NCBI GenBank assembly: GCA_002449585.1
Contig: DJXD01000037.1
Span: 1-12,361, forward strand
Direction of reading: 5' to 3'
Length of the DNA stretch: 12,361 nucleotides
Source: Ruminococcus sp. UBA7013
GTDB taxonomy: Bacteria > Bacillota > Clostridia > Oscillospirales > Ruminococcaceae
The notes under the pieces were generated by a model. The model was not told the origin of the DNA. It searched no databases and worked only from the letters and a program-made list of their open reading frames with translations. Position 1 is the stretch's first letter. Every line of letters starts with the position of its first letter. Of this stretch, positions 1-8,600 are shown one piece after another. Position numbers and translations under genes: made by a program.

Positions 1-112
1 ATTCACAAAACAAATGCTATGTACTGGAATTGCTGGTTCCATAGAACCGGTTGTTACAACATAAGGTTCTATGGAACCAGCAATTCCAGTACATAGCATT
101 TGTTTTGTGAAT
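1..112. repeat. Perfect 48-bp inverted repeat with 16-nt loop (probable fold-back artefact)
   Basis: Bases 1-48 are the exact reverse complement of bases 65-112. The loop (49-64) holds a second small inverted repeat, GTTGT-T-ACAAC (50-60). The right arm is genuine coding sequence of the signal peptidase, so the left arm is an inverted copy of the first ~48 bases of that gene fragment. The repeat touches base 1, so its full length is unknown. Perfect palindromes at a sequence edge are typical of self-primed fold-back during amplification or of assembly errors, and the GTTGT/ACAAC tip could have acted as the snap-back primer. A natural cruciform or a gene-disrupting rearrangement is the alternative. 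Confidence 0.95.
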
Positions 113-421
113 GAAAATATTCCGCTTGAAAATATTGAAAGTGGTGAGGTTATATCTTTCAGAATTGGTGACAATATGCTTGTAACACATCGGGTAACTG
201 AAATACATGACAACGAATATACAACAAAGGGCGATGCTAATAATACCGAAGATGCCGCTCCCGTGACTGCTGAAAATTATATCGGCAAGACTGTGTTTGT
301 TATTCCGAAGGCAGGCATTGCTGTATTATATCTTCACACACGACACGGAAAAATTGCAGCTGTTACTATCATCGCTGCATTGCTTATCCTCAGTTTTTTA
401 CCAAAGAAAGATTCTGTATAG
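65..421 (+). CDS. sipW: SipW-like (ER-type) signal peptidase I, 5'-truncated
   Basis: Membrane serine protease of family S26B that removes signal peptides, in SipW systems specifically those of TasA/camelysin-like proteins. The reading frame starts in the catalytic-serine motif: codons 65-73 give Gly-Ser-Met, followed by EPAIPVHSICFVN, matching the SGSMEP box. Downstream are the other catalytic-region signatures of ER-type peptidases, THRVTEI (catalytic His) and TKGDANNTED (Asp region), then a C-terminal membrane segment (about AAVTIIAALLILSFL) and a short basic tail. The N-terminal cytoplasmic/membrane portion and the residue before Gly-Ser are missing: a TAA lies at 62-64, at the boundary with the 48-bp inverted repeat. 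An internal ATG (71) is not a plausible start, since it would drop the catalytic Ser. The gene sits 15 nt before two SipW-dependent cargo genes. Gene identity is firm; whether the gene is broken in the cell or only in the assembly is unresolved. Confidence 0.85.
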   Translation, partial: GSMEPAIPVHSICFVNENIPLENIESGEVISFRIGDNMLVTHRVTEIHDNEYTTKGDANNTEDAAPVTAENYIGKTVFVIPKAGIAVLYLHTRHGKIAAVTIIAALLILSFLPKKDSV

Positions 422-436
422 AAAGGGGCGAAAAAA

Positions 437-1264
437 ATGGAATATAAAAACACAAAAAAAGCTGTTTTTATTTTAAGTGCCGCTGCCATGGTGCTGATTG
501 GAAGCACAACAGCATTTCTTACAAGTTTTGACAATGCAAACAATTTGCTGACGATTGGAAAGGTCAATCTTGCCATTACCGAAAATTTCGATAAGGGGCG
601 CACACTTGCGGCAGGTGAGAAAATCACCAAAGAGCCGTCTGTAAAAAATGAAGGTACAGTCAATCAGCTGTTTTTTGCGGAAGTGTATGTGCCAGTCATG
701 AATACTACGCTTGTTGATAATAGCGGAAACCGTATTGTACCTTTAGGAAAGACGAACCCTCAGTCCGCCGCAGATTACAGGCAGGATGCCGAAATATACA
801 ATATTATTGCAACAAATACCTCAAAAGTGAGCGTTACACATACCCCTGATGACCCGGAATTCGGAAGTTTCACCTACAATACACCCACCGGCACAACTGA
901 AACAGGCTGGTATTTCCTGAAACAGAATCCTCAGATTACGGTGACAAAAGATAATCCAAAAGACGGCTTCAAATATGGTACATATAATGTCTATCTTTTC
1001 GGCTACAATGCGGTTGTTGCACCAAAGGGCAGCACCACTCCGATATTTAATCAGGTTCAGCTTCGCAGTATGATTGATTCCGAAATCAACGGCGGAACAG
1101 CAGGGCAGGTAACTGTCACAGCGTACACACTGCAAGCCGATGAACTGGGGTTTTCCAATCTGAACGGCAGCGGCAAGACGGGCAGTTACTACACAGAAGC
1201 AGACCTCAGAAAAATATACGAGATATTGGAAAACAAAGACACCATCGCACAAGGGGGTAACTGA
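437..1264 (+). CDS. SipW-dependent secreted protein, TasA/camelysin-like (275 aa)
   Basis: Predicted exported matrix or fibre protein. The N-terminus has a basic start (MEYKNTKK), a hydrophobic stretch (AVFILSAAAMVLIGSTTAFLT) and then the SipW-cognate pattern TAFLTSFDNANN..TIGKVNLAITENF, shared almost position by position with the next gene product. The rest looks like a beta-rich domain with KNEGTVNQLFFAEVYVP and a C-terminal VTVTAYTLQADELG segment; the AYxLQAD motif recurs in SipW-dependent proteins. The start has a strong ribosome site, AAAGGGG at 422-428, eight nt upstream. It follows the signal peptidase by 15 nt and precedes the sister gene by 1 nt, so all three are probably co-transcribed. 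In Bacillus, TasA forms extracellular fibres; a similar job here is inferred. Camelysin-type peptidase activity is not indicated by any motif I can see. Confidence 0.82.
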   Translation: MEYKNTKKAVFILSAAAMVLIGSTTAFLTSFDNANNLLTIGKVNLAITENFDKGRTLAAGEKITKEPSVKNEGTVNQLFFAEVYVPVMNTTLVDNSGNRIVPLGKTNPQSAADYRQDAEIYNIIATNTSKVSVTHTPDDPEFGSFTYNTPTGTTETGWYFLKQNPQITVTKDNPKDGFKYGTYNVYLFGYNAVVAPKGSTTPIFNQVQLRSMIDSEINGGTAGQVTVTAYTLQADELGFSNLNGSGKTGSYYTEADLRKIYEILENKDTIAQGGN

Positions 1265-1265
1265 T

Positions 1266-1913
1266 ATGACGAAAAGAAGAAAAATCGTAACTGCCGTTCT
1301 TTCGTTTATTGTCATTGGTACACTTGTGGGTGTGGTAACAGCATATTTTGCTTCGCAGGATGTGAAAGCCAACATTGTAACAGTAGGCGAGGACGACATC
1401 AGCGTCACAGAGAACTTCACACCGCCTGACCAGTCCACACAAAACCCTTACCGCAAACTTGTGAAAATACAGAATACGGGAAGCATTCCCTGTTATATTC
1501 GGGTACGGCTGGAATTTTCAAGCTCCGAACTGCGCAATAAGGCTTTATTTTCATCGGCGAATCAGGACACGGACACTGCCCCTGATGATACTGCGTTTTA
1601 CAGTGCAAACCCAAATGACACCAATGCTTATATCAATCATCTTCCGGAAAACTGGGTTTATGTTCCCGATGGTGACAGCGGAACGCCGACCGTTACCGGC
1701 GGTTATTACTACTATACGAAACCCGTTGACCCGAATACCAGCACCAATGCGCTTCTCTCGTGGGTCAAAATGAACTACAGAGACGGCGACGAAAAGCCGG
1801 CACACAACATTTATGTCTACTCTGAATCGGTGCAGACCAATGACCCAGATTCCGGCACAGTATACAGCGGTGACAACGGCTGGAGAAACGCATGGAATAG
1901 TTTTGCTGGTTAA
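1266..1913 (+). CDS. SipW-dependent secreted protein, TasA/camelysin-like (215 aa)
   Basis: Second cargo-type protein of the operon. Signal region: MTKRRK, then hydrophobic IVTAVLSFIVIGTLVGVVTAYF, then ASQDVKANIVTVGEDDISVTENF, the same SipW-cognate layout (TAY/TAF, S-x-D, N, T-x-G, TENF) as its neighbour. The body has the family's KIQNTGSIPCYIRVRLEF strand pair, a Tyr-rich turn (GGYYYYTKPV), and the characteristic C-terminal IYVYSESVQT...WRNAWNSF block (VYxESVQ...AW). AAGGGGG at 1251-1257 is the ribosome site, overlapping the end of the upstream gene; the start ATG lies one base after that gene's TGA, so coupled translation is likely. Whether the two products co-assemble as major and minor fibre subunits is inference from adjacency. 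Unlike TasA it is short, and no metal-binding HExxH motif is present. Confidence 0.82.
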   Translation: MTKRRKIVTAVLSFIVIGTLVGVVTAYFASQDVKANIVTVGEDDISVTENFTPPDQSTQNPYRKLVKIQNTGSIPCYIRVRLEFSSSELRNKALFSSANQDTDTAPDDTAFYSANPNDTNAYINHLPENWVYVPDGDSGTPTVTGGYYYYTKPVDPNTSTNALLSWVKMNYRDGDEKPAHNIYVYSESVQTNDPDSGTVYSGDNGWRNAWNSFAG

Positions 1914-1934
1914 TCAAACTGCATACGAACAAAA

Positions 1935-1972
1935 AAGCCCCCACAGGTTTTGAAGCCTGTGGGGGTTGCTTT
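1935..1972. terminator. Bidirectional intrinsic terminator between convergent genes
   Basis: CCCCCACAGG (1938-1947) and CCTGTGGGGG (1956-1965) form a perfect 10-bp stem around an 8-nt loop. Read leftward the stem is followed by GCTTTTTT, a strong U-tract, so it is a canonical terminator for the giant gene, whose stop codon lies only 5 nt before the stem. Read rightward the tail is the weaker TTGCTTTA, so it also serves the TasA-like operon, whose last stop ends at 1913. Confidence 0.92.
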
Positions 1973-2640
1973 ACGGAACTTCAGTTATACCATTGGAATT
2001 GCTAAAATTGTACTTCTTTCCGTTACGGAGTGTGAATGTTTTGTTCTGGATTTGACCTGCTCCATTAAATGAGTTTTTACTATTTGATGCCACTATACTA
2101 TCCAAACCAGACCAACTTTGAACAACGTTAACCAGATTCGCATTATTCTTTAAATATCCTGAATAAGTGACTCCATTAACATCGGTTGCATTGTCAAAGT
2201 TACTCATTACTCCGAAAGCATATTCCATTCGCTGAACTTTAGACATATCTGCTTCATACAAGAAGTCAATGTCAGCTATATTTGTTTGATTAAACATATA
2301 ATCAATATTAACTAAAGATGAACCATTAAATCCGTCCCACTGGATGTGCTTTAGTCCCTTTTGAGCATAGAACATTTTTTCCATAGTTGTAACTGAAGAG
2401 GTGTCCCAATTAGACAGATCAAGAGATATTATGTTAGTATATTGTGAGTTTAGTCTAAACATATTTGACATATCAGTTACTAAAGACGTATTCATAATTG
2501 AAGTCACATCAACATCGTACAAGCTATTCATCTCTCTAAATAGTTCAGAGCTATTCTCATTTGCCATAATTCCAACAGGATCATCAGTATACCATCTTAT
2601 AGCGTAAGTTGAAGCTCCATTATTCCACTCACACCATGCA
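1971..2640 (-). other. C-terminal BspA-type (DUF285) repeat module of the giant protein
   Basis: The last ~200 residues contain VTDMSNMF, LDLSNWDTSSVTTMEKMF and further copies ending in DYMF and EYAF, the ~25-residue DUF285 pattern of BspA-family leucine-rich-repeat surface proteins. It is preceded by a Trp-rich lead-in (YAWCEWNN...YAIRWYTDD). BspA-type repeats in other bacteria bind host or bacterial surface proteins; a binding role here is inference. The protein ends LRNGKKYNFSNSNGITEVP with nothing resembling an anchor after it. Confidence 0.85.
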
Positions 2641-5600
2641 TAGATAATATTAGGATACTCATCATTATATACTTCATATTCTGTAAAACTACCATCAGCA
2701 GAAACAGCTTTAGGATATGTTACTGATATTGCCATATACTGTGTTGCGCCAAGATTATATTGAGTTGGCAATACATAGTCTGTATGACCATTTTCCCATG
2801 GTGGTGAGGAGCTAATTGTAATTTCTTTAATTCGACTATGATTTCCGGAGCTATTAGCGATATTATCCATGTAGTTATGTACCACTGGACCCGTCATCAA
2901 TTTGGCTTTTGGCAACGAATTCTCGCCTACCTCCGCTTGGAATGTGAATGCACTTAGTTTGTCAATTTCGCTTGGGGTGAAGTAGGTCAAAGAAGAATCA
3001 AGCCCTGCATCGTCCGGCAGTGTACCATTAAAGATGAATGCTTTTATTGCTGTCTCGTCTGTGAACTTTATCGGCTCGCCCTCTGTGCTGTTCGTGTCCT
3101 TTACTGGTTTGCCGTCCTTATCCAGCAGATACCAGTATTTGAATTCGTAGCCGGTATTGCCTTCACTGATATTCAGTTTGTTAGCATCAGCAGTGATGTC
3201 TAAGTCAGCTGTAGCCTTTGTGTGGTCAGTTTCACCTGCTGCAAGGCTGTAATTCACTGCAATAGAGGTCTTTCTGTCCGCACCCGTTCCAGTACCGAAC
3301 TGTGAGCGGTTGTCCGCATCGTTCTTGTAGATAACGCGCTTTCTTGTCTGAATGACCGGCGGTGCAAACGTCAGCGAAAGCACACCTACAATCATGTCTT
3401 GGTCTTCGGTATTATATGTGTCAAGAGTGCCGTCTTTCTTGTAACCGAAATTTACTGAGTGAGTCTGTCCGCTAAGGTCACTTACCGTTGTAAGTGTGAG
3501 TTCTCCAGTATTTTTATTATACGTGACACTTTCAAACGGATTGCCGCCATCCTGATTCTGTACAACCATCTTTGCAAGGTCATCCGCTGTGAACTCGCTG
3601 ACTTTGCCGTTATTATACGTCACCTTGACAACAAAATCCTTATTTGTGCTTGCAAGAGCAGTTTTCAGATTGATTGTATAGACATACTTACTTGAGCTGT
3701 TCGCTTCTACTGCCGGAACAAGCGGTGTATATATCGGCTTGATTGAAGTGATATATGTTTCACCTGGAATATAGTTATCTGCAAAATCTACCTGACTGAA
3801 ATTATCATACCGCTTGATTCGGTTTTGATACTTCACCCGGAAAACATACACTTCAGGACTTGTCGCACCTGATAAATCACAGAAAGCCTTGTATGTGGTT
3901 GAATTCGTTTCATACTTGTTTTGGGTTAAAATATTCTTGGATGTAGTTGAGTTCATATTTGCTGATTCAGTAGTATAATCAGTCTTAGCAGTATCTACCA
4001 CTTCAAGCCCATAACACTCATATCTTGAAACAGGCATTTCTTCGATAAGGTATTGTTTCGCAGGAACGCTTACCATTGCTGTACCCTTAATATCTTTCAT
4101 GTGGATTGCAAGCGTATATTCTGTGCCAGTCTTTGCGTACTCCTTTTCATTTGCGCTGTCATTCTCTTTAAAAGTATAGGCAATAGTATCACCTGTTCCA
4201 GCCTCTTTTAACTCATATACTTTGAACATGAAAGTCGGTTCGCCGTAGGCATCAAAATACTCCTTGTCGGGTATCTCCTTATCAATGATGATTGCCGCAG
4301 TTGCCGGGGGGTCTTCACACTTGACAAACTGACTGTCGCAGTTGTAGGCATTGACGTTAAATAATACATCTTCTGCAAGCCCATATCCGCTTGGCGGAAC
4401 AGTTTCACGGAAGTAGTAGCTTCCCCAGTCAAGTCCACGCACATTAAGCCGTCCGCCTGCATTTACTGTCACATATTCGTCTGTGATAATGGAATTTGAA
4501 TTATAAAAGTTCTTTTCATTTTCTTTGAGGGTCCTGTATTTCCCTGTATCTTCATACAGCAATAAATCATTCCCTGACTCCTTGACAACATAATTCGCCA
4601 GACGAAAATCAGTGCCGTTCTTGTATCCATTTCCATAAGTATTATTAAATGCATCATCAACATTGATTGTCAGTGTAGTACCTTTGGCTTTCTTATCATT
4701 GTCGCTCACATCATAGGTTATAGTAACAATATGTTCTGTATTGCCGTCAAGTATCTTAACATTGATGTGTGTATTATCTGTCACAATGATTTCCTTAACA
4801 GGGAATTCTTTTCTTCCCTTGGCATTTACATCGGTGGCAGTTGTATTCAGTCCGCCGAGCCTCAGCAACGGAACAGACTTCACAAGCTCGTCATTCTTAT
4901 CATAAAGCTGAAACTTCGCCCCGAAGAGTTTTTCATGTGCTTCAGGGGTAATGTTATTTCCATTAGTATCTTTGAGCTTATCTTCTGCCTGCTTATAAAG
5001 CCAAACTTCACCATAGGTCTTATCATTTGTCATGCTAATTTGTATCGTTTCCGAAACGTTGCCTGCATCTATTGTGAACAGCAGGGGATATTCCGTGCTG
5101 TCATCTGTAGATGCCTTATATTTCTGATAACCTGCCGGGGCTTTCATCTCGTAGAAGTAGTAAACACCCCAGTCAAGACCACTTGCCAGAACGGTAGACC
5201 CAATAGAAGGGTCATCATTTGTCTGCAAATTCTGCTTGACAACTTCATCTGTAGCAACAGATACGACATCACCGTTACTATTAGTAGTAAAATGTTCACT
5301 GTTGAGAAAATCCGTCTTTGAAAGAATTATCTCCTCTTCTTCGATAAGCGCATCGAGTGTCTTTGTATTATTGGTGAAAAAATCCTCTGTATACTTGTTT
5401 GGATCAAATTTGATAAGAGCAACTTTTTTCTCGTTTTCGGTGAAATTTACCTTATATAGCGAGAAATTCGCATCAGTAAGGGGCTTTTTATCTGCCGAGT
5501 CGGTTTTCAGAAGCTGAACATCGCCCAGCTTCCTGTCATCAAGGTGACTCACATAGAAATCATAGTAAGTAATCTCATCAATATAGACAAGTTCTCCGTT

Positions 5601-8600
5601 CTCGTCCCTGACATTGTTTCCCTCGTCATCTGTCAGATTTACCTTTTGAATCTCTGAATTCCCTGTAACAGTTTCCCGAGAAATAATGATGATTTGACCA
5701 GGGTTCTTAACAGTATTTTTTGTTGTCCATGTTTCCCATTTTGAGTTGTCATTATTCCAAGTATATCCCTGTGGTGCGCTTATTTCGTACACAAGATATG
5801 TTCCAAAAGGCAGTCCGCTATATCTGATAGTGCCTGTTACATCAGTACGTCCCGAGCCAAATTGAATCCAATACTTGCCTTCATCTTCTCCGCTAAATTT
5901 ACTGGGGTCACCCTTAGCCTTGTTGACAGCCTCTTTCGCTGCTGCAAGATAGTCAGCGTCTGACAATTCTGAATTAGTATTCGGTACAAGCTGATAAAGG
6001 TTATATTGTGCATTTTTCAGATATTTTTTCTGATTTTTTAAATCTTTCTTCTTAAGGACTATAGTACTCAGTACCTCATTGTCTGAAAGCTCCATTGTCG
6101 TGTTAACTGTTGTTTCAGTGCCTTCATCCGTTGTTGTAGTTGTCGTGCCGAAAACAACTCGATTTTCGTCATCAATAGTTTGTGGTGACACACGGAAATA
6201 ATGATCGACTGAACTTAGCTGATAGCCTTTAGGTGCAGACTGCTCTTTTATGATATATGTGCCGTAGGGCAATCCGCTCACAAATATTTTACCTTTGTAA
6301 GTTGCAGCGTCAGCAGCTGTTTCAGCTACTTTCATTCCCGTTTGTAGCTCAAAAACAGCACCGGTTTTACCTTTCGTTCCGGAATAAGCATATGTTTGTT
6401 GACCGTCTCCATCCGCTTTCAGCGTAAAATATAACAGCAGCAAAGAGCCGTCATCATCAACAGTATACATATTATATATCGCATCATTTATAAGATTGCC
6501 GTAGTTAGTTGAATGAGTTCCGCCTATCGTTGTGCCGTCAATTTTCTTGAACTCTGCCTTTGCAGTTTGCAAGGGGTCATCTTTCACGACAAGTTTATCA
6601 GTAACAACAAGCTGTTCTGTTGCGTATAAAATTACATTATCATCGCTTGAATCATTGGCTTTAAGTTTAAGCTTTGTCGCTGTTTTCTGCTCGTATCCCG
6701 TGGGAGTCTCTTCAAGCATAAGATAATAATCAGTACCTGTAAGACCGTTTATCTGTACTTTTCCGGCACTATCCGGCACAATCTCCGTTACTGTACCATT
6801 GTCAGAAACAGTATACTCACCATTTGAACCAGTTAATTTCATTGGTTCATCATCTGCGTTCATATTGTCAGCATCGCCCTTGTACAGTTTGTACTTAACG
6901 TTGCTTGTTAACAATTTCTTCTGATACGCACAAAGTGTGATACTGCTGTTATCTGCAACAGAAAACTCATATCCGTCTGCATCTTTATCGGCATCAATAT
7001 CAGAAGTATTGATAGTGTAAGTACCCGCAGGAAGATATTTTAATGTCAGTTTGCCATCATTGAAATAGACCTTGCCATCGCTTTCACTTACAGTCGAACT
7101 ATATTCATAAGTGCCGAGTATTTCAGAATCAGAATATTTTTTGACTCTGTTTCCTTCACTGTTCCAAACATAAAATGCTTTATTGGCATCAACTTTAGTT
7201 TGCCCGTTGTAGAATAAATCATAACTTTCAACTTCCTTTTCATTGACAATCATATATTCCGATTCTTTTTGGGTTTGTGTTTTCAGAACTATTGTGTAAT
7301 AATAGACTGCATTTTTATCTGCCAAAACACGGAATCGGTAAACATGCTCATCACGAGTATAGCCCCTTGGAGCTTGTGTCTCCAGATAGTTATAAATACC
7401 TGGGGCAAGGTTCATTTTCAAAATGCCTGTGCTATCAACTGGCTGATTAAAAAGTCGTTTCAACTCCGTACTATCCAAATCATAGTACTGAACAATATTT
7501 GTATTATTCACTTCGTCATTCTCGAAATTATCCTCCATTCCGAAAACGGTAAACTTTGCACCTGTCAGGCGCATAGAGGGATTTTTAGAGCTTACTTTTG
7601 CAAGCTCAATATCATGCCGCAGTATCACTAGTGTTTCGTCTGACTTTGAACAAAGCGGCATATCTTGAGAACCGGTATTTCCTATTGATGCACCGAATGC
7701 ATAAGCCTCGTTGTATGTAACACGGTTGTTATTGATATTGCTACCACTTTGATTAGATAACGGCGGTGCTATCATATTGATAACAGGAACAAGTTCGAGC
7801 GGATTTTCATTGTTTATTGTACATTGCCCTTCATAGAGTATCGCCACTGCATAAATATTGGCAATTCCTCCGCTTGATAATATAAATTCTATAGCATTGT
7901 CGGTTTCTTTCCGTGTTTCTACTTTTGTCCATATGCCTGAGCTGTTTTTAATACTATCAACAAATGTTGTATAGCTTTGTAAATCTTCCGTATAATTAGT
8001 ATTACCACTGCTGTTACTGTTGTTAGGGTCATATCCACGTAAGGTATTAACAATAGCTGTAATATTTTTGTTTGATTTCTTATAGTTCCGATTGATTGGG
8101 TCAGCTGCATTTGAGTCAACAGGACTAGTATTATTATTTTCAACCAGATAATACACTGCTGGTGTCACTCCGACCGGATAATCCTTTGGAACTGTTACTG
8201 ATTTAACATTGCCGTCCCATCTTGACTTGTTCAGTCCTTCAACAATATCAAGTATCATTGGATTTTTTACAGTTTCCTGCTGAGAAACGGTACGGAAGTA
8301 ATCAAGTTTATAAGAGTATTCAGAAGTCATTTTCCCATTGACATAATGATGAGCGTTGCTTCCGTCAACTTCTGTCTGAGCCTCGTAAACCCAGTCGTTA
8401 TAATAGCTTGCGACCTTCTTAGTCAGTCGGCTGTCCTTATACGAACCAGAACTATTATATGTCACAGACTTTGAAGCTCTCACGGCTGTATGTCCGGTAG
8501 GATTATCAGTATCAGTTGCAGTTAATAACGCCGTTCCTGAGGGGTTGCTCACTCTTACGCCGCTGTCAAGCACAGTCACATAGGATGCTGTCTCGAATTC

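Noticed and set aside
1971..2870. Lower GC of the DUF285 end as a sign of horizontal transfer of that module
   Set aside because: Hand-counted rows there are about 30-35% GC against 42-52% in rows at 3061-3180, but rows near 7921 and 8221 inside the same gene are also about 32-35%, so the contrast is not specific.
4731..5321. Plus-strand open frame of 196 codons opposite the giant gene
   Set aside because: Cys/Ile-rich composition typical of an antisense shadow; no ribosome site and no recognisable domain.
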